This document shows, one piece after another, positions 1 through 7,219 of a stretch of 64,000 nt of DNA (position 1 is the first letter of the stretch; each line of letters begins with the position of its first letter). The notes under the pieces were generated by a model. It was not told the origin of the DNA. It searched no databases and was given only the letters and a program-made list of their open reading frames with translations. The stretch spans positions 1-64,000 of the forward strand of contig JAFWVV010000026.1 in assembly GCA_017518225.1 (NCBI GenBank), written 5' to 3'. Origin of the DNA: Oscillospiraceae bacterium. Its GTDB lineage: Bacteria; Bacillota; Clostridia; Oscillospirales; Oscillospiraceae. Position numbers and translations under genes: made by a program.

Positions 1-43
1 ACTCGATCTGGCCCCGGTTCTTGCCTCCATCTCGTGTCATCAT
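1..43 (-). CDS. Probable IS1182-family transposase, N-terminal codons only (runs off the window)
   Basis: A reading frame opens at 43 on the minus strand (two consecutive ATGs at 43 and 40) behind a purine-rich GGGGGCGAGG Shine-Dalgarno and runs off the left edge. The visible peptide is MMTRDGGKNRGQIE. I recall IS1182-family DDE transposases starting with a very similar basic segment ending in K/R-N-R-x-Q-I-E. A minus-strand extended -10 (TGGTAGAAT, reverse complement of 66-74) lies just upstream. Only 14 codons are visible, so the family call is tentative. Confidence 0.45.
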   Translation of the reverse strand, partial: MMTRDGGKNRGQIE

Positions 44-76
44 GCGCCTCGCCCCCTTCATCTCTATTCTACCATA

Positions 77-124
77 ACAAAGTACCCATAGAAAGTGCTT
101 TCGCACTCCCTATGGGTACTTTGT
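77..124. repeat. Long perfect hairpin upstream of the partial transposase
   Basis: Positions 77-91 are the exact reverse complement of 110-124 (15 bp). The intervening bases contain a second perfect stem, AGTGC (94-98) against GCACT (103-107), around a TTTC loop. There is no T-run on either side, so it is not a normal terminator. It sits between the putative transposase start and the rest of the chromosome, so it may mark the end of the insertion sequence, or be a hairpin that limits read-through or translation of the transposase. Confidence 0.6.
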
Positions 125-133
125 CTACAGTCT

Positions 134-164
134 GACAGCCGCCCGCAGGGGCGGCTGTCTCTTT
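134..164 (+). terminator. G+C-rich hairpin, possible bidirectional terminator
   Basis: GACAGCCGCCC (134-144) pairs perfectly with GGGCGGCTGTC (149-159) around a GCAG loop. On the plus strand a short T-rich tail TCTTT follows. It lies just beyond the stop codon of the minus-strand radical SAM gene, so it may also end that transcript, although the minus-strand tail is not T-rich. Confidence 0.5.
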
Positions 165-168
165 GGGC

Positions 169-786
169 TTATTCCCTCACCACGTAGGAAAACAGATCGA
201 AGCGCGTGAGACCGAGTTTTTTCAAGTGATCGACGCTGCGCGCCTGGTGCGCCGGGGTGTTGTAGCCAGGGATCAGCGGCACGCGAACGAGGATCCGTTC
301 CGGCGCCACGAGCGAACACAGCAGGCGCAGATTTTCCCACATCAGGTTGCCATCGCCGCCCGTGTAGGCGCGATAGACCGCCTCGTCGGTGTCTTTGCAG
401 TCGACGATGAATTCATCGACGGCCCCGGCGGCAGTACGCACGAGAGCGGGAGAGACGGCCAGGCTGGTCTCCGCGCGGATCATCCATTCCTCCGGGCAGA
501 GCGCCCGGAAGCGGCGGATAAAAACCGCGTACAGCAGCGCCTCGCCGCCGCCGAAGGTCACGCCGCCGCCCGTCGCGCGAAAATACAGATCGTCGATCTT
601 GACGCGATCAAAGAGCTCCTCGGCACTGATCATTTCCGCGCTTGCCTCGTCCAGCAGTTTTTTGTTGATGCACCAACGGCAGCGCAGCGGACAACCGGCG
701 CCGCCGACAAGGGTGTTGACGCCTGCGCCGTCAATGCCCATGCGCAGGCGGGCGATCGACAGTAGGGGATAGCGCGGCGCGCCCAT
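169..786 (-). CDS. Radical SAM protein, glycyl-radical-activase-like
   Basis: A 205-residue radical SAM enzyme. Near the N-terminus (about residue 31) it has GCPLRCRWCIN, which supplies the CxxxCxxC cysteines that bind the S-adenosylmethionine 4Fe-4S cluster. This is followed by the glycine-rich TGGGVTFGGGEAL stretch typical of pyruvate-formate-lyase activating enzymes (PflA family). It is a little shorter than PflA (about 245 residues) and shows no extra ferredoxin-like Cys cluster. It starts one base after the stop of the Cys-rich small gene 788-1219, so the two are almost certainly co-transcribed and translationally coupled. No glycyl radical enzyme is encoded nearby, so the substrate is unknown. 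It may modify or be served by the Cys-rich partner. Confidence 0.8.
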   Translation of the reverse strand: MGAPRYPLLSIARLRMGIDGAGVNTLVGGAGCPLRCRWCINKKLLDEASAEMISAEELFDRVKIDDLYFRATGGGVTFGGGEALLYAVFIRRFRALCPEEWMIRAETSLAVSPALVRTAAGAVDEFIVDCKDTDEAVYRAYTGGDGNLMWENLRLLCSLVAPERILVRVPLIPGYNTPAHQARSVDHLKKLGLTRFDLFSYVVRE

Positions 787-787
787 G

Positions 788-1219
788 TTATTCTTCCGGC
801 TGGTCCAGTATCTCCCCGGTCTCCGGGAAATACTGGATATCGCCGTCGAGCTCCGTCTCCGGATTGGAGATCTCGCCGTCGAGCCTCTCGGGATCGTAGC
901 TCATCATCCCCTGAATATCGTCCTCAATGGGCAGCTTCTCGCGCAGCGCGGGGAAAAGCTCCACAACGTCGGCGCGGGTACAGGCGGAATTTGTGACGAC
1001 GAGCCCGGCGCACAGCGCGGCGACGCTCACACGCTTACCGATGCTTTTCCTGCCCTCCAGCTTTCGCTCCAGCTCGCGCAGCTCCGCTTCGCAGCGCGGG
1101 CAGGTGCCGCGGCAGTCGCCCCGGTGGGTGCATTCCCTTGTTACGTAAGGGATATCGTTTTCCTCCGCGATGCGACGGCGAATCTCCTTGAGCATTCTGC
1201 ATTTTTCTTTGCCCAGCAT
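788..1219 (-). CDS. Cys-rich small protein paired with radical SAM enzyme, function unknown
   Basis: A 143-residue protein with a strong Shine-Dalgarno (AAAGGAGG, 8 bases before the ATG at 1219). An N-terminal charged segment is followed by CTHRGDCRGTCPRC (about residues 30-43), a tight CxxxxxCxxxCxxC cluster suited to zinc or an Fe-S centre, then a basic helix. A short hydrophobic stretch around residues 64-82 ends in TNSAC, which faintly resembles a lipobox. The C-terminal 60 residues are acidic with glycine-poor E/D/P-rich sequence. I recall small proteins with this Cys signature in gut anaerobes but know no assigned function. The one-base gap to the radical SAM gene says the two act together, possibly as substrate and maturase or as accessory electron or peptide carrier. 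Confidence 0.75.
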   Translation of the reverse strand: MLGKEKCRMLKEIRRRIAEENDIPYVTRECTHRGDCRGTCPRCEAELRELERKLEGRKSIGKRVSVAALCAGLVVTNSACTRADVVELFPALREKLPIEDDIQGMMSYDPERLDGEISNPETELDGDIQYFPETGEILDQPEE

Positions 1220-1297
1220 AGCAAACCCTCCTTTGCTCGGTTATTTGCTTGGACGGAGCAACGTGGTTTTTGTTCCCTGTTAAAGAAAAAACTTTGC

Positions 1298-1325
1298 TTG
1301 CATGTTTTCTATATTTTGGTAAAAT
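1298..1325 (+). promoter_or_regulatory. Sigma-A-type promoter of the glycosyltransferase gene
   Basis: TTGCAT (1298-1303), a 16-base spacer and TAAAAT (1320-1325), with an extended -10 TG at 1317-1318. The -10 region lies at the start of an imperfect inverted repeat GGTAAAATAT...ATATTACC (1318-1339), which could be an operator. Confidence 0.6.
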
Positions 1326-1358
1326 ATATTTATATTACCGAAATTAGAGGTGTAAGCC

Positions 1359-2573
1359 ATGTTAAAACCGGAGGAAATCCGCTCGGCGCAGTTTATCGAC
1401 GTATTCTTTCCCGTGGTCGACGGGGTGGTGCAGACGGTGCACAACTACGCGCTGAACATGAACCGGCGCTCCTATTCCTGCGTGGTCTGTCCGAAGGGGA
1501 AGGACGAGCATGACGATACGACGCTCGGCTACGAGGTCTTTCGCGAACCCTCGCTGACTTTTGCCAAGGCGGAATACGCGCTCGCTGCGCCAATTGACGC
1601 CAAAATCTACAAGGAACTGAAAAACCGGGATTGCAGCATCTTCCACGCGCACAGCCCCTTTAATTCCGGTGTCTTTGCCGCGATGATGGCGCGGCGCATG
1701 GAGATCCCCGTCGTGGCGACCTTCCATTCGAAATACTGGTCAGACGCCTATCAGTATACGCACAGCACGCTGGCGGCGGATTTGATGGCAAAATGGGTCG
1801 TGAATTTCTATCAGTCTTGCGACGCGGTCTGGGCCTGCTCGGAGGGTACGGCGGAGACCCTGCGCAGCTACGGCTATCAGGGAGAGATCACGATCATGAC
1901 CAACGGCACGAACTTCAAAGCGCCGACAAATCCCGACGAGCTTCGCGCGCGGGCCAAGGCGGAGTTTCAGCTGCCGGAGGGCAAGAAGACCCTGCTGTTC
2001 GTCGGACATCAAATCTGGCAGAAAAACCTCAAGCTCGTGCTGGACAGCTTTCGGCTGCTGTGCGACGAGTCGGACGACTACCGGCTGGTCGTCGTAGGCA
2101 CCGGGATTGCCGCGCAGGAGATCCGCGATTATGCCGCTTCTCTCGGCTTGAGCGAGGAGCAGGTGCGTTTTACCGGTGTGATCTCCGACCGCGATCTGCT
2201 CAGCGGCGTGTTTCTCAATGCGGATCTGTTTTTCTTCCCCTCGGTCTACGACAACACCCCGCTCGTCGTGCGCGAGGCGGCGGCGATGGGCGTACCGGCT
2301 CTGCTGACCAAGGGATCGAACGCGGCGGAGAGCGTGACGCCCGGCGTCAACGGCTTTGTCGCGGAGGAGGACGCGCAGGCGATGTGCGGCGAGATCCGGC
2401 GCATCTTTGCCACGGAGGGCTATGTCAGGGCCATCGGGCAAAAGGCAAAGGAGACCATTCCCATTCCCTGGGAGGAGCTCATTCCCCGCGTCTACGAGCA
2501 ATACGCGCAGATCATCGAGCGCAAGCAGATCGAGCTGAAAAACCGGCCGAAAAAGATCTTGCCGCTGAAATAA
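1359..2573 (+). CDS. Glycosyltransferase family 4 (GT-B fold)
   Basis: A 404-residue GT-B glycosyltransferase. The N-terminal half has the acceptor-domain pattern FFPVVDGVVQTVHNYA, a loop typical of lipid-directed GT4 enzymes such as diacylglycerol glucosyltransferases. HAHSPF and FHSKYW follow. The C-terminal donor domain has FVGHQIWQKNL and the retaining-GT4 nucleotide-sugar block FFFPSVYDNTPLVVREAAAMG (E-x7-E type). There are no membrane spans, so it is probably cytosolic or peripheral. The start at 1359 follows AGAGGTG at good spacing. It is transcribed alone from 1298-1325. The substrate cannot be set from sequence; a membrane glycolipid or a cell-surface polysaccharide is most likely. 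Confidence 0.85.
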   Translation: MLKPEEIRSAQFIDVFFPVVDGVVQTVHNYALNMNRRSYSCVVCPKGKDEHDDTTLGYEVFREPSLTFAKAEYALAAPIDAKIYKELKNRDCSIFHAHSPFNSGVFAAMMARRMEIPVVATFHSKYWSDAYQYTHSTLAADLMAKWVVNFYQSCDAVWACSEGTAETLRSYGYQGEITIMTNGTNFKAPTNPDELRARAKAEFQLPEGKKTLLFVGHQIWQKNLKLVLDSFRLLCDESDDYRLVVVGTGIAAQEIRDYAASLGLSEEQVRFTGVISDRDLLSGVFLNADLFFFPSVYDNTPLVVREAAAMGVPALLTKGSNAAESVTPGVNGFVAEEDAQAMCGEIRRIFATEGYVRAIGQKAKETIPIPWEELIPRVYEQYAQIIERKQIELKNRPKKILPLK

Positions 2574-2593
2574 GCAAAAATGCGCGCGCGTGA

Positions 2594-2622
2594 TTGACAA
2601 ATCGGATATTGCTGTCTATAAT
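2594..2622 (+). promoter_or_regulatory. Consensus sigma-A promoter of the valS T-box transcript
   Basis: Perfect TTGACA (2594-2599), a 17-base spacer and perfect TATAAT (2617-2622). Transcription should start near 2629, giving a leader of about 370 bases before valS. Confidence 0.9.
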
Positions 2623-2628
2623 ACCTGT

Positions 2629-2862
2629 ATTGCAGAGAAAAGCAGGAGTACGCGTTTGTTTGGATCGCAGAGAGGAAGCGGAGGGTGCAAGCTTCTATCC
2701 GGCGGCGCGGAAGGTCGGCTTGGAGCATGCGGTGTGAAGAGATGTAGCGCCGCCGCCTCGCCCCCGTTAGCGGGCGCAAGAGTGCCGCACATGCGGACTT
2801 CAGGTGGTACCGCGGTTTGTTACGATCGCCCTGAGACTTGGTCTCAGGGCGACTTTTTTGAT
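2629..2862 (+). promoter_or_regulatory. T-box riboswitch (tRNA-Val sensing, by context)
   Basis: The leader carries the T-box core AGGTGGTACCGCGG at 2802-2815, which pairs with the free CCA end of uncharged tRNA. An upstream Stem I region (about 2640-2740) contains an AGTA S-turn motif at 2647-2650. A strong terminator follows at 2826-2859. Uncharged tRNA stabilises the antiterminator and allows read-through into valS. The specifier codon is not resolved by eye. Valine is inferred from the downstream gene. Confidence 0.9.
2826..2860 (+). terminator. T-box intrinsic terminator of valS leader
   Basis: TCGCCCTGAGAC (2826-2837) pairs perfectly with GTCTCAGGGCGA (2841-2852) around a TTG loop, followed by six T residues. 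It is mutually exclusive with the T-box antiterminator. Confidence 0.9.
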
Positions 2863-2879
2863 GAAAGGAGGCGGATAAA

Positions 2880-2987
2880 ATGCAGTTTTACGCGGGTTTG
2901 GATAATACAGGCAGAACCAAGCGGAGGCTGCGGCCCGTCGAATGGAAGCAGGATGCAGGGAGAAAAGAAAAATCATTTGATATATGA
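2880..2987 (+). CDS. Possible 35-residue leader peptide between T-box and valS
   Basis: After the T-box terminator an excellent Shine-Dalgarno (GAAAGGAGGCGG, 2863-2875) precedes ATG 2880. The frame encodes a short basic peptide (MQFYAGLDNT at the start, many Lys/Arg) and stops at TGA 2985-2987. The stop overlaps an in-frame valS ATG at 2984 (ATGA) and lies 11 bases before the alternative valS ATG at 2999. Ribosomes ending here would be placed at the valS start, so it could couple or tune ValRS translation. It has no valine-rich run, so it is not a classical attenuator peptide. The region may simply be a spacer. Confidence 0.35.
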   Translation: MQFYAGLDNTGRTKRRLRPVEWKQDAGRKEKSFDI

Positions 2988-2998
2988 GAGGGAATGCT

Positions 2999-5620
2999 AT
3001 GAAAGAATTACCGAAGGTGTACGAGCCGCAGGCCGTGGAAAAGAAGATCTACGACATGTGGATGCAGGGCGGCTATTTTAAGGGCGTCATTGACCCGGAA
3101 AAGAAACCCTTTTCGATCGTCATGCCGCCGCCGAACGTGACGGGGCAGCTGCACATCGGGCACGCGCTCGACGCGACGCTGCAGGATATCGTCACGCGCT
3201 ATAAGCGCATGCAGGGTTTTTCCACACTCTGGCTGCCCGGCGTCGATCACGCGGGCATCGCCACGCAGATCAAGGTGGAGCAGGTGCTGCGCGAGGAGGA
3301 GGGGAAGACCCGCTACGATCTCGGCCGCGAGAAGTTCCTCGAGCGCGTCTGGGACTGGAAAAAGCAGTACGGCGACCGCATCGTGGAGCAGCAAAAGCGC
3401 ATGGGCGTCTCCTGCGACTGGGATCGCAGCCGCTTTACGATGGACGAGGTCTGCGCCCGCTCCGTGCGTGAGACCTTCTGCGATCTGTATGAAAAGGGCC
3501 TCATCTACAAGGGCAGCCGCATCATCAACTGGTGCCCGCACTGCCGCACGGCGCTGTCCGACGCCGAGGTGGAATACAAGGACGTGCCGGGCAATTTCTG
3601 GCACATCCGCTATCCCATTGAAAACTCCGACGAGGCGCTGATCGTCGCCACGACCCGCCCGGAGACCATGCTGGGCGACAGCGGCGTGGCGGTCAATCCC
3701 GCGGACGAGCGCTACACCCACCTCGTCGGCAAGCATGCGATCCTGCCGCTCGTCGGCCGCCGCCTGCCGATCGTGGCGGACGACTATGTGGAGCTCGGCT
3801 TCGGCACGGGCGCGGTGAAGATGACGCCCTGCCACGACCCCAACGACTACGAGGTCGGCCTGCGCCACGACCTGGAGCAGATCCAGGTCATCGACGAGGA
3901 CGCGAAGATCTGTGACGGCGGCAAATACGACGGTATGGACCGCTTCGAGGCGAGAAAGGCCATCGTGGCGGACCTTGAGGAGCAGGGCTATCTCATCAAG
4001 ACCGAGTCCTACAGCCATAACGTGGGCTGCTGCTACCGCTGCGGCAGCATCGTCGAGCCGCTGACAAGCCCCCAGTGGTTTGTGAGCATGAAGCCGCTGG
4101 CCAAGAAGGCCATTGAGGTCGTCAAGGACGGGCGCGTGCGCTTCGTGCCGGAGCGCTTCAGCAAGATCTATCTCAACTGGATGGAGAACGTGCACGACTG
4201 GTGCATCTCCCGCCAGCTCTGGTGGGGGCACCAGATCCCGGCCTGGACCTGCGCCGACTGCGGGCATATTACGGTCTCGCGCGAGGACGCCTGTGCCTGT
4301 GCGCGCTGCGGCAGCAAGAACATCCGCCGCGAGGAGGACGTGCTGGACACCTGGTTTTCCTCCGCGCTCTGGCCCTTCTCGACGATGGGCTGGCCGGAGA
4401 AGACGCCGGAGCTGGATTACTGGTATCCGACGACGGTGATGATTACGGGCTACGACATCATCTTCTTCTGGGTCTCGCGCATGATCTTCTCTGCAATGGA
4501 ACAGATGGACGAGGTGCCCTTCCACACGGTGCTGATCCACGGTCTGGTGCGCGACAGCCAGGGGCGCAAGATGTCCAAGTCCCTCGGAAACGGCATCGAC
4601 CCGCTGGAGATGCTGGAGAAGTACGGCGCCGACGCGCTGCGCTTTAACCTTATTACCGGCAACAGCCCCGGCAACGACATGCGCTTTTACGTGGAAAAGT
4701 GCGAAGCGATGCGCAATTTCTGCAACAAGCTCTGGAACGCCTCGCGCTTTGTGATGATGAATCTCTCCATTGACAAAAACGAGCTGCCCGACAAGCTGGA
4801 GATCGAGGACAAGTGGATCCTTTCCAAACTCAACGATCTCGCCAGGGAGGTCTGCGAGAACATGGACAGTTATGAGCTGGGCGTGGCCGCGGGCAAGATC
4901 TACGACTTCGTCTGGGACAGCTACTGCGACTGGTATATCGAGCTGACCAAGCCCCGTCTCAACGGCGAGGATGAGCAGAGCCGTCTCGGCGCGCAGAAGG
5001 TGCTGCTGTATGTGCTGACCGAGATTTTGAAGCTGGCGCATCCCTTTATGCCCTTCATCACGGAGGAAATCTGGCAGGCGTTGCCGCACGAGGGTGAGGC
5101 GCTGATGATAGAAGGCTATCCCGTCTTCTCCGAGGCGCTGCATTTTCCGGAGGACGAGCAGAGCTTTGAAATGGTGATGAACGCCATCAAGGCCGTGCGC
5201 GCCCGGCGCAGCGAGATGAACGTGCCGCCATCCCGCAAGACGCATCTGATCATTGCGAGCGACCGCAAGGCGGCCTTTGAGGCGGGCAGGAGCTACATTT
5301 GCAAGCTCGCCTATGCCGAAGAACTGTCTGTGCTGGACGCAGCGCCTGAGAACACCGAGGGCATGGTGTCTGTGGTCACCGACAACGCGCGGGTGTTCAT
5401 TCCGCTGGCGGAGCTGGTGGATCTGGATGCCGAACGCGCTCGCATCGGCAAGGAGCTGGCCAATGCGGAAAAACAGCTTGCCGCGCAGATCGGCAAGCTC
5501 TCCAACGAGAACTTCGTTACCCGTGCGCCGGAGGCCGTCGTGCAGCTGGAGCGCGATAAGAAGGATAAGCTGGAGGCGCTGATCGAAAATCTGAAGGCGA
5601 GCCTGGCTTCTCTCGGCTGA
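2999..5620 (+). CDS. valS: Valyl-tRNA synthetase
   Basis: Class I aminoacyl-tRNA synthetase charging tRNA-Val. From the start at 2999 the HIGH motif is residues 52-55 (after PPPNVTGQL) and KMSKS is residues 524-528. Between them is the CP1 editing domain (TTRPETMLGD), and two Cys pairs (CPHC, CYRCG, CADC/CARC) suggest zinc-stabilised insertions. A C-terminal coiled coil (LAELVDLDAERARIGKEL and onward) is the ValRS tRNA-binding arm. The length of about 873 residues is normal. ATG 2999 is preceded by GAGAGGG. An in-frame ATG at 2984 overlaps the leader ORF stop and would add five residues. Expression is controlled by the upstream T-box. Confidence 0.97.
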   Translation: MKELPKVYEPQAVEKKIYDMWMQGGYFKGVIDPEKKPFSIVMPPPNVTGQLHIGHALDATLQDIVTRYKRMQGFSTLWLPGVDHAGIATQIKVEQVLREEEGKTRYDLGREKFLERVWDWKKQYGDRIVEQQKRMGVSCDWDRSRFTMDEVCARSVRETFCDLYEKGLIYKGSRIINWCPHCRTALSDAEVEYKDVPGNFWHIRYPIENSDEALIVATTRPETMLGDSGVAVNPADERYTHLVGKHAILPLVGRRLPIVADDYVELGFGTGAVKMTPCHDPNDYEVGLRHDLEQIQVIDEDAKICDGGKYDGMDRFEARKAIVADLEEQGYLIKTESYSHNVGCCYRCGSIVEPLTSPQWFVSMKPLAKKAIEVVKDGRVRFVPERFSKIYLNWMENVHDWCISRQLWWGHQIPAWTCADCGHITVSREDACACARCGSKNIRREEDVLDTWFSSALWPFSTMGWPEKTPELDYWYPTTVMITGYDIIFFWVSRMIFSAMEQMDEVPFHTVLIHGLVRDSQGRKMSKSLGNGIDPLEMLEKYGADALRFNLITGNSPGNDMRFYVEKCEAMRNFCNKLWNASRFVMMNLSIDKNELPDKLEIEDKWILSKLNDLAREVCENMDSYELGVAAGKIYDFVWDSYCDWYIELTKPRLNGEDEQSRLGAQKVLLYVLTEILKLAHPFMPFITEEIWQALPHEGEALMIEGYPVFSEALHFPEDEQSFEMVMNAIKAVRARRSEMNVPPSRKTHLIIASDRKAAFEAGRSYICKLAYAEELSVLDAAPENTEGMVSVVTDNARVFIPLAELVDLDAERARIGKELANAEKQLAAQIGKLSNENFVTRAPEAVVQLERDKKDKLEALIENLKASLASLG

Positions 5621-5621
5621 T

Positions 5622-5649
5622 TTGACAAAAAACGCAAAAGGCATACGAT
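5622..5649 (+). promoter_or_regulatory. spoIIA: Candidate promoter of the spoIIA operon (weak evidence)
   Basis: TTGACA (5622-5627), a 16-base spacer and TACGAT (5644-5649). The predicted start would fall inside the valS terminator hairpin. No sigma-H type box (AGGA with GAAT at the right spacing) is visible, although spoIIA is sigma-H driven in Bacillus. Confidence 0.3.
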
Positions 5650-5652
5650 AGA

Positions 5653-5688
5653 ATATCACTGCACAAATTCGTGCAGTGATATTTTTTA
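5653..5688 (+). terminator. Intrinsic terminator of valS
   Basis: ATATCACTGCAC (5653-5664) pairs perfectly with GTGCAGTGATAT (5671-5682) around AAATTC, followed by a T-run to 5687. It separates valS from spoIIAA. Confidence 0.85.
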
Positions 5689-5703
5689 TGGGGGAGTGAT
5701 GGC

Positions 5704-6033
5704 ATGAACATCAGCACTGCTTATGCCGCCGGGCGGCTCACGATCTTCTTGAGCGGCGAGCTGGATCAGCACGAGGCGCAGCAAACCAGCGCATTTATTT
5801 CGGAGCTTCTGGAGGAGTATATGCCCCGTGACTGTGTGCTGGATCTGTCCGGACTTGCCTTTATGGATTCCTCTGGAATCGCGGTGATTGTCCGGGCGAG
5901 TCGCCAGATGAAGCTGGTTGGAGGACGTTTGTGGGTGGAAAACCCGGGCAAGCAGGTGCTGCGGGTCATTGACGCCTCGGGGCTTGACCGGCTGGTGCCG
6001 GTGGAAAGCGGAAGAGTAGGAGGATTGGCATGA
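5704..6033 (+). CDS. spoIIAA: Anti-anti-sigma factor SpoIIAA (STAS domain)
   Basis: A 109-residue single STAS-domain protein. The conserved phosphorylatable serine motif is in FMDSSGIAVI (about residues 56-65). In the forespore, unphosphorylated SpoIIAA binds SpoIIAB and frees sigma-F. SpoIIAB phosphorylates this serine to inactivate it. The gene starts after GGGGGAGTG and overlaps spoIIAB by four bases (ATGA), the standard spoIIA order. The length matches the family (about 115). Confidence 0.95.
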   Translation: MNISTAYAAGRLTIFLSGELDQHEAQQTSAFISELLEEYMPRDCVLDLSGLAFMDSSGIAVIVRASRQMKLVGGRLWVENPGKQVLRVIDASGLDRLVPVESGRVGGLA

Positions 6034-6470
6034 AAGAACGAAACTACATAAAGCTGGAGTTTCCGGGAAAGAGCAGCAACGAGGCCTTTGCGCGGGCTGC
6101 GGCGGCAGCCTTCGCCGCACAGCTTGATCCGACGATGGAAGAGCTGGGCGATATCAAGACCGCGGTCTCTGAGGCGGTGACGAACGCGATCGTTCACGCC
6201 TATCCGAATGAGATCGGAAAGGTCTCGATGCGGCTGCGGATTTTGGAGGAGGATATGCTCGAGGTCAGCGTCAAGGACTGGGGCTGCGGAATCGAAAGCG
6301 TCGAACAGGCGATGAAGCCGCTCTATACCACGGGCGGAGAAGAGCGCAGCGGGATGGGCTTTACCATCATGGGCAGTTTTATGGACACGCTGCGCGTGCG
6401 CTCGCGCCCGGGCAAGGGGACGACCGTTGTAATGCGCCGCAGGATCTGGAGACGCAAGGGCACGCAATGA
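6030..6470 (+). CDS. spoIIAB: Anti-sigma-F factor / serine kinase SpoIIAB
   Basis: A 146-residue GHKL-fold protein kinase. The N-box is SEAVTNAIVHAYPNE (about residues 46-60), the G1 box is DWGCGI, and the ATP-lid/G2 region is GMGFTIMGSFMD. It binds and inhibits sigma-F and phosphorylates SpoIIAA. Overlaps at both ends (ATGA with spoIIAA, four bases with sigF) indicate coupled translation, which helps keep the partners in fixed ratio. Confidence 0.95.
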   Translation: MKERNYIKLEFPGKSSNEAFARAAAAAFAAQLDPTMEELGDIKTAVSEAVTNAIVHAYPNEIGKVSMRLRILEEDMLEVSVKDWGCGIESVEQAMKPLYTTGGEERSGMGFTIMGSFMDTLRVRSRPGKGTTVVMRRRIWRRKGTQ

Positions 6471-7174
6471 CGGACGAGATGCTTTCCGACATTCAGGCGG
6501 CACAGGCCGGAAACCGGGAGGCGGCCGGGCGTCTGGTGGAGGAAAATGCGGGGCTGATCTGGAGCATCGCACGGCGTTATTTCGGGCGCGGCGTCGACCC
6601 GGACGATCTCTACCAGCTCGGGTGCGTCGGCTTTTTGAAGGCAATCGACGGCTTTGACGAGGGCTTTGGTACGCAGTTTTCCACCTATGCCGTTCCGAAA
6701 ATATCCGGCGAGATCCGTCGCTTTCTGCGCGATGACGGGGCCGTCAAGGTCAGCCGAAGCATCAAGGAGCAGGCCGCGCAGCTGCGCGCGCTGCGCATCA
6801 GGCTGGAGCAACAGCTCGGGCGAGAGCCGACCATCGGAGAACTCGCGCAGGAGAGCGGCGTCAGCGCAGAGGAAATTGCCTTTGCTGAGACTGCGGCCGG
6901 ACCGACGGAAAGCCTGCACCGTGAGACGGGCGACGGCGGCTTTACCTTAGAGCTGGTGCTGGGCGATTATCAGGCGGAGGAACGGATGCTGGAGCACGTC
7001 GCGCTGCGTGCTGCGCTGGAAAAGCTGCCGGAGCGGGAGCGGCAGGTGCTGTCGCTGCGCTATGATCACGGCTTGACGCAGCAAAGCTGCGCACGCATCC
7101 TGCAGGTGTCGCAGGTGCAGGTTTCACGTTTGGAGCGTCGGGCGGTGGAGCGGCTGCGGGAGTGGCTGCGCTAA
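6467..7174 (+). CDS. sigF: RNA polymerase sporulation sigma factor SigF (SpoIIAC)
   Basis: A 235-residue sigma-70 family protein and the first forespore-specific sigma factor. Region 2 contains DPDDLYQLGCVGFLKAIDGF and GTQFSTYAVPKISGEIRRFL (core binding and -10 recognition), with the SIKEQAAQLR region 3 start. Region 4 has LPERERQVLSLRY and a helix-turn-helix HGLTQQSCARILQVSQVQVSRLE. Length and motif order match SigF/SigG. Its position after spoIIAB identifies it as SigF rather than SigG. The operon ends here; spoVA genes do not follow. Confidence 0.95.
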   Translation: MTDEMLSDIQAAQAGNREAAGRLVEENAGLIWSIARRYFGRGVDPDDLYQLGCVGFLKAIDGFDEGFGTQFSTYAVPKISGEIRRFLRDDGAVKVSRSIKEQAAQLRALRIRLEQQLGREPTIGELAQESGVSAEEIAFAETAAGPTESLHRETGDGGFTLELVLGDYQAEERMLEHVALRAALEKLPERERQVLSLRYDHGLTQQSCARILQVSQVQVSRLERRAVERLREWLR

Positions 7175-7183
7175 ACTTTGCCC

Positions 7184-7212
7184 TTGTATCCTGCTGCGCT
7201 TTATGCTAAAAT
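7184..7212 (+). promoter_or_regulatory. Promoter of pcrA, start site predicted at the ATG
   Basis: TTGTAT (7184-7189), a 17-base spacer and TAAAAT (7207-7212), with an extended -10 TG at 7204-7205. Initiation 7-8 bases downstream falls at 7219-7220, which is the A of the first plausible pcrA ATG. Confidence 0.55.
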
Positions 7213-7219
7213 CAGCGCT

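Noticed and set aside
5639..5654. Sigma-H promoter before spoIIAA
   Set aside because: AGGCAT and GAAT are only about six bases apart, too close for sigma-H.
3008..5659. 883-codon open frame on the minus strand across valS
   Set aside because: It mirrors valS in a G+C-rich coding region, with His/Arg/Val-rich low-quality sequence and no ribosome binding site. Similar shadows lie opposite prfC and alaS.
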